Part shown: piece after piece, positions 6,008 through 12,292 of the stretch
How positions within the stretch are numbered: position 1 is the first letter of the stretch
How the letters are laid out: every line of letters starts with the position of its first letter
The notes under the pieces: model-generated
The model's database searches: none
The model's input: only the letters and a program-made list of their open reading frames with translations
Told to the model about the DNA's origin: nothing
IMG/VR virus record: IMGVR_UViG_3300036978_000217
Location: 1-32,941 of that record
DNA from: a virus
DNA length: 32,941 nt
Reading direction: 5' to 3' (one strand)
Program-made: the position numbers and the translations under genes

Positions 6008-7543
6008 CTATGGCTTGAAGTTGTTGAGTTCTTCGTCGAGCTGACGGTAATCGCGTTCGTGGTGGTAGATCGTTTTGCCGGCGACCTGGCTGGTGCGAAC
6101 GAATCCTTCTTGCACTAGGACGATGATAGCTTGGTCCATGGTGGCTTGTTTGACGGCAATTTCTTTGTTGATGGTTGTTTTGTGCATTCCGTCGGTGCCG
6201 GCGAGTAGGCGACTGATGCGTTCCATTGTGTTTGTTGGTCGTAGTGGGCTGCCAATGGTGTTGGCGATGAGGGTGTTGATGTGGCCGTCGCTGGCGCTGG
6301 AGTCAATGATGAAGTTGCCTAGTGAGCCTGCTGGTGCGTGTTCGCGGATTCCTCCTGGTCGATCTTTTGTGACCATGATGCGGACTTTGCCGACGGTGCC
6401 AGGGGCGGGGATGGTGATTGCTTCGGCGTGGTAGTAGGCACCGTTGATGATGCGTTTCTTGGCGATGCCACCGATGGCGTAGCCGTGATCTGATTTGCCT
6501 GCCTTGGCTAGGTGGTCAATGGTTAGGACCGCGGTGTGTTCTTGCGCTAATGGTGTGAGCATGGCGCGGTATCCGCGTGAAATGTCGTCGTTGCTGTTGC
6601 TGTCTAATCCAAGCATGGGGATGAGTTCACCGATGCTGTCCAGGATGCACAGTGTTGGGTGTTGCTCGATGATGTCGTCGCGGGTGGCTAGGAGTTCGGC
6701 TGGTGTTTCTGGGATGTAGTAGCGAAAGTGTGCAGGGTCGCCGATGAGCTGATCGCTGACACCTAGTTTGCGTAGGCGGTCCACTGTGTCGTTTTCACCG
6801 TTGTGATCAATGTCGATCAGGGCGACTGTGCCACCGGCGCTGAGTACCTGCTGTGCGAGGTGTAGGGCGAACCATGTCTTTGCGGTTTCAGGGTCGCCAT
6901 AGATGCCATTGATCTTGCCTGCATACAGGATGTGTGCACCGTCGTTGCGTTCACCGATGCTGGGTAGGGTGGGTGGTCGCACTTCCCCATTGGCTGCCCA
7001 GGTGAGATCGGCGTAGGGCAGGGCAGGTTCATCAGCCTCGTCAGGCTCAATAGCCTCTAGAGGCTCTGTGTGCCCTTCTAACGCCTGTTCACCCTGTTCT
7101 GTGGTGATTGGGCTAGGTGGGGGTGTTGTGTCCGCGTAGTCGCGTAGGAACGCGTCTAGGACATCAGCCATGTTTGGGACTTCTCGTGGGTTCTCAAGAC
7201 CAAACTCGAACCCTGAGCGTGTCGTGGCCACAGCCTCAGACTCAGGCAGACCGTTGCTGATTGCAGCATTGATAAGTGGTCTGATCACCTCAAGCTGTGT
7301 CAGCCCACCGGCTGCAACCAAGGACCCTAGTTTGAGGGCCGAATCGTTGAGGGTGCTATTGCGTGTGCCTTCTGGGGCATTGGCAACGATGTGGAGTTCA
7401 TCGGTTAGGGCTTTGACTGAGTACGCGCGGATGTCTTGGTTCTTGTTGATGTTCACCACATTGGTGAACACTGCCTCTGGTGTTTGTTGTGGCTTGTCAC
7501 CAAAGAGTTTGCGTTCCCATTCCTCTAACCCATCATCACTCAC
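6008..7543 (-). CDS. RepA/RecA-like replicative helicase with a primase-associated N-domain
   Basis: The 511-residue protein has a helical N-terminal domain (about residues 25-125) resembling the region that follows prim-pol domains. A Pro/Glu-rich linker (140-180) leads to a RecA-fold ATPase with Walker A GDPETAKTW (from 216), Walker B LCILDS (298-303) and a TIDHLAK motif (341-347). A winged-helix-like end follows (about 440-510). RepA-type hexameric helicases unwind DNA for replication. The GTG start overlaps the primase stop by 8 bases (GTGAGTGA). Primase and helicase are commonly fused in phages; here they are separate, coupled genes. Confidence 0.85.
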   Translation of the reverse strand: MSDDGLEEWERKLFGDKPQQTPEAVFTNVVNINKNQDIRAYSVKALTDELHIVANAPEGTRNSTLNDSALKLGSLVAAGGLTQLEVIRPLINAAISNGLPESEAVATTRSGFEFGLENPREVPNMADVLDAFLRDYADTTPPPSPITTEQGEQALEGHTEPLEAIEPDEADEPALPYADLTWAANGEVRPPTLPSIGERNDGAHILYAGKINGIYGDPETAKTWFALHLAQQVLSAGGTVALIDIDHNGENDTVDRLRKLGVSDQLIGDPAHFRYYIPETPAELLATRDDIIEQHPTLCILDSIGELIPMLGLDSNSNDDISRGYRAMLTPLAQEHTAVLTIDHLAKAGKSDHGYAIGGIAKKRIINGAYYHAEAITIPAPGTVGKVRIMVTKDRPGGIREHAPAGSLGNFIIDSSASDGHINTLIANTIGSPLRPTNTMERISRLLAGTDGMHKTTINKEIAVKQATMDQAIIVLVQEGFVRTSQVAGKTIYHHERDYRQLDEELNNFKP

Positions 7544-8135
7544 AATGCTTGACCAAGTTCTCTGGTGTGATCAGCCAGGTGTAAATCTTGCCCTCGGCGT
7601 TGATCGATGGTGGCGCGACAACGTATCCACCGCTGGCCCTGAAGTCCACACCAAGTTTAAGGTTCGTGCCGTTCTTGCGTTCAGGCTTTGCTTTGACGTA
7701 GATGTGTCGCCCGCGTGGGGTGATCACCGATGCAAGCACATTGGCTATCGGCTTGAGGTGCGACAAGGACTCGAAACCGTCTGGTCCGTCCACATCAATG
7801 ACATCAAACTGGAACCCTGTGACCACACCAATGTTCGCGTTAGGCATTTGTGTCCACCAGGACGTGACCTGTTCAACGTTGGTGGTTGCGTCCTTGCACC
7901 CACTTGATCCACGCATGGGGACCTTGCTTCGTGGCTGAAGTGGGAACACTGCGATGCCTTGCTCGGCGTACCACTTCGCGGACTCGGCGAGGGCTTGTGG
8001 TCGTCGCAGGAATGCGTGCTTATCCGCATCAACCTGGTCAAGTAGTTCAAGGAACCTGATGCGTGCTGGCTCATCGGCCACCACATTGTCGTAAGCATCG
8101 ATGAGCTGCTGATCGTTCATTGAAGCAATGTTCAT
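7536..8135 (-). CDS. Bifunctional primase-polymerase (prim-pol) domain protein
   Basis: The 199-residue protein shows the prim-pol core: AVFPLQPRSKVP, the metal-binding DVIDVD (D111, D114, D116), PRGRHIYV (H144) and DFRASGGYVVAPPS (164-177). Such enzymes make primers and can extend them. No family A or B polymerase is visible in the window, so replication probably uses this enzyme plus the host polymerase. ATG 8135 has AAGGAG six bases upstream. It is followed by the helicase through an 8-base overlap and preceded by a structured 181-base leader. Confidence 0.88.
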   Translation of the reverse strand: MNIASMNDQQLIDAYDNVVADEPARIRFLELLDQVDADKHAFLRRPQALAESAKWYAEQGIAVFPLQPRSKVPMRGSSGCKDATTNVEQVTSWWTQMPNANIGVVTGFQFDVIDVDGPDGFESLSHLKPIANVLASVITPRGRHIYVKAKPERKNGTNLKLGVDFRASGGYVVAPPSINAEGKIYTWLITPENLVKHCE

Positions 8136-8172
8136 GTGTGACTCCTTGATCGTGGGCTGCTATGTCACTGTG

Positions 8173-8210
8173 GCACCGGCCTCTCGGCTTCCCCACTTTG
8201 AGGCCGGTGC
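8173..8210 (-). promoter_or_regulatory. Long hairpin in the prim-pol leader
   Basis: GCACCGGCCTC and GAGGCCGGTGC form a perfect 11-bp stem around a 16-base loop, 38 bases before the prim-pol start. There is no T tract, so it is more likely an mRNA-stabilising or regulatory hairpin, or a protein-binding site, than a terminator. Confidence 0.5.
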
Positions 8211-8249
8211 TGTTCAGTTGTGTGGGCTGACCATCTAGGAGGATGGGGT

Positions 8250-8282
8250 GCCCCCCTGCTCCGGAGAATAGAGCAGGGAGGC
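8250..8282 (-). promoter_or_regulatory. Inverted repeat around a candidate -10 box
   Basis: GCCCCCCTGCTC and GAGCAGGGAGGC pair over 12 positions with one mismatch around a 9-base loop. On the minus strand the loop starts with TATTCT, the candidate -10 of the promoter at 8265-8291. It may be a repressor site. Confidence 0.45.
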
Positions 8283-8291
8283 GTTTGTCAA
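8265..8291 (-). promoter_or_regulatory. Possible leftward promoter for prim-pol/helicase
   Basis: TTGACA (8291-8286) and TATTCT (8270-8265) are good boxes but the spacer is only 15 bases. It lies in the 181-base gap upstream of prim-pol, where a promoter is expected. Confidence 0.35.
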
Positions 8292-8316
8292 CGCAGCCCA
8301 GCGCGACAAGTCTTAT

Positions 8317-8640
8317 TTAGAAGGGTGCTGTGTTGGAGTCCACCTTAATGGCAAACACCTTCTTCATACCCTTCTCAGCCTTCTCGTCCCGATCGTAAGT
8401 AATCGTAATGGCATCGCCGACACTTGGGCGAAGCTGCACGATCTGCGACTTCAGGTTCGCTTGACCAGCGGTCACGGTTCGTGAACCGTTGCCTGTGTCA
8501 AGGTCGAGCACTGGGCATGGGTTGCCATTGAAGTCCTGGCCGATGCGGATGTTTGTGATTTTGCCGGCAACCGTGTCACCGACTGCACTGAACTTGACGA
8601 ACTCACTTGCACCGAACTCGTCCCATTGGATGTCACTCAT
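8317..8640 (-). CDS. Possible OB-fold ssDNA-binding protein
   Basis: The 107-residue protein (starts MSDIQWDEFGASEF) is predicted all-beta: FSAVGDTVAGKITNIR, DFNGNPCPVLDLDTG, TVTAGQANLKSQI and VGDAITITY. The pattern recurs in actinophage replication modules beside Cas4-like nucleases and is compatible with an OB fold, but I cannot identify nucleic-acid-binding residues. ATG 8640 overlaps the upstream stop by 8 bases (ATGAGTGA) and has AGGGA nine bases before it. Real gene, tentative function. Confidence 0.6.
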   Translation of the reverse strand: MSDIQWDEFGASEFVKFSAVGDTVAGKITNIRIGQDFNGNPCPVLDLDTGNGSRTVTAGQANLKSQIVQLRPSVGDAITITYDRDEKAEKGMKKVFAIKVDSNTAPF

Positions 8641-8950
8641 TTGTTGATCCCTGCTTTCTCGTTGTTGTTGTTGTGTGTGTTTGTTCGCACCATTTGCAGC
8701 GTGCGGGTGGTGCGCAGTGGTGTGTGACGTGGATGGGGTCCATGCCTGGTCGCACTGCTTTGGTTTCCAACCAGTAACCATCACCGCAATGCTCAAACAT
8801 CAAGCCCACGGCTGGTCCGCTGACTGGTTCAATGTCCACTGGTACACGCAGGATTGGTCCTGGTGTCTCGGTGTGGACAATGAAGACTGGTTCGTGGCAC
8901 CGTTTGCAGCTGGTGATTGTGTCGGTGCCTTTCACATCCCACGCGGTCAT
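8633..8950 (-). CDS. Small zinc-binding protein
   Basis: The 105-residue protein has CKRC at 15-18 and a C-terminal HHCAPPARCKWC, which together form a likely split zinc site around a beta-rich core (ILRVPVDIEPV). It shares an ATGA overlap with the upstream nuclease gene and an 8-base overlap with the downstream gene. Its place between a Cas4-like nuclease and a possible ssDNA-binding protein suggests a role in DNA metabolism. Family not recognised. Confidence 0.65.
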   Translation of the reverse strand: MTAWDVKGTDTITSCKRCHEPVFIVHTETPGPILRVPVDIEPVSGPAVGLMFEHCGDGYWLETKAVRPGMDPIHVTHHCAPPARCKWCEQTHTTTTTRKQGSTNE

Positions 8951-9885
8951 GCCTTGAGCAACGCTTTACGTTCGGCAGCAGCAGCGGTGTGCTCGTTCTT
9001 CCACTCACCGATGTGTAGTTCATACACACCTTCGAGGGCATCAATGGTGTCGCACGCGTTGATCAACGCAATCACGTTATCGATGACCACTGGGCGTGCT
9101 GGTTCGGGGACAATGGTGCGTGCCACGTAAGGCTTACTCAGGCCCTTGCGCGTGCGCCATTCGCGGACTTCTTTGGCGAGCTGCACTGCTTCCCAGCCGG
9201 CCACAAGGTCAACCTCAACGAGTTCGCATTTGCCACTGCCCGCGGGTAGGTGCGCGATGATGCCAATGGTTTTGTCAGCGTTGTGTGGTGTGCGCTCAAA
9301 GGTGTCCACGTTGTAGATCGCGGAGTGCGCATAGACCGCGAGTTGCATTGCAATCTTGCCGATACCGAAGTCAAGGCTGCCGGTCTTCAGGTCGAAGATG
9401 ACGCGCTGACCTGTGGGCAGGGTGCTGATGCGGTCTGGTGTGCCGGCAATCTTGTGTGAGTCCAGCACAGTGAGTTGTTCAATCCAGGTGTGCATGATGT
9501 CTTTGGTCGCGTCCAGGTACGCCTCAATGTCCGCTCGATGATCAGCGGGGATGGAGTCAACGCTGGCCCCTGCGTCCACGAGTTCGGTCATGCCGTGGAT
9601 AGCGGTGCCAAGGTTGGCCGCACCCGATGAGTTCGATGCCTCCAGTGCGTCCTTTACAATGCGATTCATTTCCTTCTTGTCGTCGCCTTGTGAGTGCACT
9701 AGGGCGAGGAGGTCTGATCGCGCGGCAAGGCCGAGGGCAACCTGCCGGCACTTCCATTGTTCAAGGTTGTACGTGTCCTCGAGCGCGGAAACGAACGTAG
9801 TTGTACGGGTATAACCAACTGGCTTGCCACCGCCGAGGGGGGTGATTAGTGGGCGACCGTAGTGGTCGCGTGCGATGTCGCTCAT
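8947..9885 (-). CDS. Cas4/RecB-like PD-(D/E)XK exonuclease
   Basis: The 312-residue protein has the ordered motifs of this fold: H97 in AIHGMTEL, D151 in AGTPDRI, D165 and K167 in IFDLKTG, then QLAVYAHS (181-188). These enzymes process DNA ends during phage recombination or replication. I see no four-cysteine iron-sulfur cluster as in true Cas4, and there is no CRISPR array, so this is a phage recombination nuclease rather than an adaptation protein. The ATG overlaps the upstream stop (ATGA). Confidence 0.85.
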   Translation of the reverse strand: MSDIARDHYGRPLITPLGGGKPVGYTRTTTFVSALEDTYNLEQWKCRQVALGLAARSDLLALVHSQGDDKKEMNRIVKDALEASNSSGAANLGTAIHGMTELVDAGASVDSIPADHRADIEAYLDATKDIMHTWIEQLTVLDSHKIAGTPDRISTLPTGQRVIFDLKTGSLDFGIGKIAMQLAVYAHSAIYNVDTFERTPHNADKTIGIIAHLPAGSGKCELVEVDLVAGWEAVQLAKEVREWRTRKGLSKPYVARTIVPEPARPVVIDNVIALINACDTIDALEGVYELHIGEWKNEHTAAAAERKALLKA

Positions 9886-10073
9886 TCGTATTGCCTTCCG
9901 TTGTTGTTGTCATTGTTGATGAAGTACCAGGCCTCTTTGGCCATTGGCATGAAGTGCCACACTGGTGACTCTGTTGCGATGCGGTTGCGTAGGTAAACGG
10001 CGAGCAGCTCAACTTTCCAACCGTCCTCGAAGTCCGCGTTGTAGTGCTCACCTTCGGGCCATTGCGCGGTCAT
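9882..10073 (-). CDS. Small protein, unknown
   Basis: The 63-residue protein starts MTAQWPEGEHYNADF, is rich in aromatic residues (Trp, Tyr, Phe) and ends with an Asn run (NNDNNN). ATG 10073 overlaps the WhiB stop as ATGA, matching its neighbours. A GTG at 10112 would add 13 residues but overlap WhiB much more. It sits between WhiB and the Cas4-like nuclease. Family not recognised. Confidence 0.6.
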   Translation of the reverse strand: MTAQWPEGEHYNADFEDGWKVELLAVYLRNRIATESPVWHFMPMAKEAWYFINNDNNNGRQYE

Positions 10074-10483
10074 GCGCTGGCCCGCTCGAAGTTTGTGCCC
10101 ATTTGTGTCCACGGAATTGCAATGCCTGCTCGCATGATTGCGCGTTCAACGCTGGCGACCTTGACGTTCATTGCTTGCGCAATGTGCTCAGGTCCGAGTC
10201 CACCTTTCCACAACCACATTGCTTCCTCGCCTGCTCGAGGCAGTATGGGTCGCTGGTGTTTCTTACCTGGCACGCGGGCGATGGGCACTGTGCCTCCTCG
10301 TACTGTGTAGAAGTCCCGTTCACGTATGGCCTCACTTAAGCACTGGTCACTGACAGGGCACCCAGCGCAGATCGCACGAGCTGTGATCGTTTCGCGCAAC
10401 TGCTGACGCTCACTCGTTGTGTGTGGAACGAATGCGTCGGGGTCTTCGTAGCCTGCGCACGCTGCCTGATTTTGCCACGTCAT
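10070..10483 (-). CDS. WhiB-like iron-sulfur transcription factor with a C-terminal HTH-like extension
   Basis: The 137-residue protein has the four WhiB cysteines C9, C39, C42 and C48 (CAGCPVSDQC), which hold a 4Fe-4S cluster. The usual G[VI]WGG turn reads TVRGG, so the Trp that packs against the cluster and sigma factor is missing. After the WhiB core is a helical segment (GPEHIAQAMNVKVASVERAIMRAG) that looks like a second DNA-binding helix-turn-helix. WhiB proteins are confined to actinobacteria and their phages and tune host sigma-A transcription. It has ATGA overlaps at both ends. Confidence 0.9.
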   Translation of the reverse strand: MTWQNQAACAGYEDPDAFVPHTTSERQQLRETITARAICAGCPVSDQCLSEAIRERDFYTVRGGTVPIARVPGKKHQRPILPRAGEEAMWLWKGGLGPEHIAQAMNVKVASVERAIMRAGIAIPWTQMGTNFERASA

Positions 10484-10605
10484 GAGCGGTTCGCTTTCTT
10501 GCGTGCCTGCTCATCCTGCAATGCCGATACGTAACCAGCGAAGTAGGACATCCCACAGGATGCGAAGATCATTGCGACAATGCTTAGTGCCTCAAATGTG
10601 TTCAT
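10480..10605 (-). CDS. 41-residue single-pass membrane protein
   Basis: This short frame starts MNTFEALSIVAMIF, has one membrane helix of about 22 residues and a charged cytoplasmic tail (DEQARKKANRS). The ATG at 10605 overlaps the upstream stop (ATGA) and its TGA overlaps the WhiB ATG (ATGA), so it links two accepted genes with no gap. Function unknown. Confidence 0.65.
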   Translation of the reverse strand: MNTFEALSIVAMIFASCGMSYFAGYVSALQDEQARKKANRS

Positions 10606-10859
10606 GAGTAGTCTCCAAATACGTTGGCTTGAATGGTGCGTACTGCTTCGGCGGTGACGTCCATTAGTGCTGCCTGGACTGCGAGGTTGCGAATGCGTTG
10701 CAACTGGTAGTAAAGGTCGCTGGCTTGCTCATCGTTGAGGTGCACGATGTAGGGGTCGTTGGTGCGGTGATCGATCATGACGATGGCTTGGTTGATGCCG
10801 TCACCTTCGTCCAGGAGCTGCGAGACCGCAATGTTCCGCGGGTGAATGATGTAACTCAT
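10602..10859 (-). CDS. Small protein, first gene of the WhiB operon
   Basis: The 85-residue protein starts MSYIIHPRN and contains a beta-rich half (AIVMIDHRTNDPYIVHL) and a helical half (ASDLYYQLQRIRNLAVQAA). ATG 10859 has GGAGG five bases upstream, the best site in the operon. It lies about 30 bases after the predicted start of the 10895-10924 promoter. Family not recognised; being first in an early operon suggests an early role. Confidence 0.65.
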   Translation of the reverse strand: MSYIIHPRNIAVSQLLDEGDGINQAIVMIDHRTNDPYIVHLNDEQASDLYYQLQRIRNLAVQAALMDVTAEAVRTIQANVFGDYS

Positions 10860-10894
10860 TGTTTCCTCCGATGTGTGCTGGGCTGACGTGACTG

Positions 10895-10924
10895 ACCTTA
10901 GACTCACCCTGTGACCGTGTGCAA
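10895..10924 (-). promoter_or_regulatory. Leftward promoter of the WhiB/nuclease operon
   Basis: TTGCAC (10924-10919), an 18-base spacer and TAAGGT (10900-10895) match a -35 and TANNNT -10. The start would fall near 10888, just before the GGAGG site at 10864-10868. The 320-base gap 10860-11179 also holds a divergent rightward promoter, so this is the main regulatory hub. Confidence 0.55.
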
Positions 10925-11018
10925 GGCCAATGGCTGATCTGTGCCTAGGAGTCGGCGTGTCGTGGGTTCGTGGCTCAGATCGCCTCCTGTGCCCTGTGAT
11001 GGGGTGTTCTGTGCCTGA

Positions 11019-11040
11019 CTAGGCGTGGGCTAGGCGTGGG
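11019..11040. repeat. Tandem 11-base repeat in the divergent promoter region
   Basis: CTAGGCGTGGG occurs twice head to tail. It abuts the first palindrome at 11039. A looser version (TGTGCCTAGGAGTCGGCGTG) lies near 10950. Possible binding site for a regulator. Confidence 0.6.
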
Positions 11041-11053
11041 TGTGCGACACTCC
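11039..11053. promoter_or_regulatory. Candidate operator 1
   Basis: GGTGTGCGACACTCC has GTGT/ACAC arms around GCG. It matches operator 2 at 11085-11099 at 13 of 15 positions and lies 25 bases upstream of the -35 box. Confidence 0.5.
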
Positions 11054-11078
11054 CGAGAATGTTTATTTGCCCAAAGTG

Positions 11079-11108
11079 TTGACAGGTGTGGGACACCCCG
11101 ACTAGGTT
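11079..11108 (+). promoter_or_regulatory. Rightward promoter of the zinc-ribbon/RHH islet
   Basis: A perfect TTGACA (11079-11084), an 18-base spacer and TAGGTT (11103-11108) form a strong actinobacterial-type promoter. The spacer contains candidate operator 2. It is the only promoter I find that drives rightward genes. Confidence 0.65.
11085..11099. promoter_or_regulatory. Candidate operator 2, inside the promoter spacer
   Basis: GGTGTGGGACACCCC contains the perfect palindrome GGTGT-GGG-ACACC. It fills the space between the -35 and -10 boxes, the classic place for a repressor to block polymerase. Confidence 0.55.
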
Positions 11109-11135
11109 TATCCCAACAGCCCAGACACAACAATG

Positions 11136-11160
11136 GCCCCTCACCACGTCGGTGAGGGGC
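11136..11160 (+). promoter_or_regulatory. Perfect leader hairpin
   Basis: GCCCCTCACC-ACGTC-GGTGAGGGGC is a 10-bp perfect stem in the leader of the rightward operon, 11 bases before its AGGGG ribosome site. There is no T tract on the plus strand. On the minus strand CATTGTTGTG follows, so it could weakly stop leftward readthrough. Confidence 0.5.
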
Positions 11161-11179
11161 ACTAAATTAGGGGAACATC

Positions 11180-11407
11180 ATGCAGCTTGATTTGTACCAA
11201 ACACCATCAATGCTCACTGGTCATGCCAGGCTCGTAGTCTGCCCGAACTGTGGAACCATTGTTTACGCACCATCAGGATTTAGGAAGTCACGCAAGCCAC
11301 TAGGTGACTGCCCTATGTGTGGGAAGAATAAGTGGAAGCAATGCGATACACCGAATGGACCGTTCCACCACGTTGACGAATGGGATGACAATGCCAGTGA
11401 CCTATGA
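11180..11407 (+). CDS. Zinc-ribbon protein, first gene of the rightward islet
   Basis: The 75-residue protein has CPNC near residue 21 and CPMC about 20 residues later, a zinc ribbon, with a basic loop (SGFRKSRKPLG) and an acidic tail. The ATG has AGGGG six bases upstream. It is one of three zinc-ribbon genes in a row that run against the rest of the genome. The islet is probably an early or regulatory operon. Function not known. Confidence 0.75.
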   Translation: MQLDLYQTPSMLTGHARLVVCPNCGTIVYAPSGFRKSRKPLGDCPMCGKNKWKQCDTPNGPFHHVDEWDDNASDL

Positions 11408-11564
11408 GTATCGATGTGGGTGCGAACACACCACCATTTTGCGCGTACCAGTTGAGCAACGTGACGAACAACGATCGTGCTACACGTGTAAGGAATCATT
11501 GATACGTATTTACTCGGCGCCTGGTGTGTCATTCAAGGGTGAAGGGTGGGGAGGCAAGCCATGA
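11391..11564 (+). CDS. FmdB-like zinc-ribbon protein
   Basis: The 57-residue protein starts MPVTYEYRCGCEH and ends with SAPGVSFKGEGWGGKP, with a second Cys pair in SCYTC. This matches the FmdB family pattern (a PxYEYRC start, two Cys pairs, and a closing FKGxGW). The family's role is uncertain but it is often called a regulator. I chose ATG 11391 by homology; ATG 11385 is also possible. It overlaps the first gene by 17 bases and the next by ATGA. Confidence 0.75.
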   Translation: MPVTYEYRCGCEHTTILRVPVEQRDEQRSCYTCKESLIRIYSAPGVSFKGEGWGGKP

Positions 11565-11728
11565 AGTTTACAATCAGGACACCATGCGGTGAGTGTGATC
11601 GGCCACGGCGGTTCGAGCTGATCAGCAACGGTTACTACACGTGGTATGCGTGCCCGAAGTGTGGTGAGTCGTTTGGTCTTGAGATGTCAAAGACTCCACC
11701 CGTTAAGCGTGCAGGTAGGATTGCCTGA
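11561..11728 (+). CDS. Zinc-ribbon protein
   Basis: The 55-residue protein starts MKFTIRTPCGECDRP and carries CPKCGESFG about 20 residues later. The spacing fits a zinc ribbon with aromatic linker residues (GYYTWYACP). ATG 11561 overlaps the upstream stop (ATGA) with a GGGGAGG site. Its TGA shares one base with the next ATG. Family not recognised. Confidence 0.72.
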   Translation: MKFTIRTPCGECDRPRRFELISNGYYTWYACPKCGESFGLEMSKTPPVKRAGRIA

Positions 11729-11877
11729 TGGCGAATCAACCCAAAACCCCGCACCGTAGTGTGCGCCTCAACGACGACATTTGGGATGCGCTGCGTGAGA
11801 TCGGTGAACAAACAGGACTCAGCGTCAGTGAACTGATCAGGCTTGCTTTAACAGACTTTATTATGAAGTCGCGCTAG
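11728..11877 (+). CDS. Ribbon-helix-helix (Arc/CopG-type) DNA-binding protein
   Basis: The 49-residue protein has a short N-terminal arm, the strand HRSVRLNDD, helix IWDALREIGEQTG and helix SVSELIRLALTDFI. This is the full ribbon-helix-helix pattern, in which a dimer places the strand in the major groove. The ATG shares a base with the upstream stop, and AGGTAGGA lies seven bases before it. It is the last gene of the rightward islet and the best candidate to bind the paired palindromes at 11039 and 11085, which would make the islet self-regulated (inference). Its TAG is shared with the convergent gene. Confidence 0.8.
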   Translation: MANQPKTPHRSVRLNDDIWDALREIGEQTGLSVSELIRLALTDFIMKSR

Positions 11878-12287
11878 TCCATCATCGAGTTTTCGTCTTC
11901 GCTCTCATCGTGTGTTTCACCTAGTGCAACCTCAAGGTCTGCGCTGGGTGAAACAGCTTTGATCCCCATTGATTCGTAAAGGGCACGCACATCAGGGTCA
12001 TTGTCAATGGCCAGCACAACATCAGTCAGTGAGTCCACGTTTTCTTTCTTAGACTGCAAACCATCTTCACGTGTCGGCCCAACTTTGTTCATGAGCAAAC
12101 GGTCATAGTCGATGTCAGCGTTAGACAGTGCCAGCGTTGTGCTCATACGCCTATCCTCTTGACGAGCCGTGACAATGGCAATGGTGTATTCGTCGGAATG
12201 CTCATCAAGGAACTCGCTGGTGTTACTAATGACGTTGCCACCTGGTGCAATCAACGTGCCGTCAATGTCGCAAACAATCGTAGCCAT
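11874..12287 (-). CDS. HAD-superfamily phosphatase
   Basis: The 137-residue protein starts with the HAD motif I CDIDGTL (D7, D9). It has IVTAR as motif II and AIDNDPDV as the acidic motif IV, with an acidic tail. Short phage HADs of this type are often nucleotide or polynucleotide 3'-phosphatases, but the substrate cannot be read from sequence. It converges with the RHH gene, and both use the same palindromic CTAG as stop codons. It follows a 46-residue gene by 5 bases. Confidence 0.8.
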   Translation of the reverse strand: MATIVCDIDGTLIAPGGNVISNTSEFLDEHSDEYTIAIVTARQEDRRMSTTLALSNADIDYDRLLMNKVGPTREDGLQSKKENVDSLTDVVLAIDNDPDVRALYESMGIKAVSPSADLEVALGETHDESEDENSMMD

Positions 12288-12292
12288 TTTAT

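Noticed and set aside
7170-7907. 245-codon plus-strand frame across the helicase/prim-pol junction
   Set aside because: Antisense to two genes with conserved motifs; low-complexity composition and no ribosome site.
8317-8796. Longer 159-codon frame for the possible ssDNA-binding protein
   Set aside because: The N-terminal 52 codons overlap the zinc-protein gene and are low complexity; ATG 8640 forms the ATGAGTGA junction.
8947-9885. Cas4-like nuclease as part of a CRISPR system
   Set aside because: It lacks a visible iron-sulfur cysteine cluster and any array or Cas1/Cas2; it fits phage recombination.
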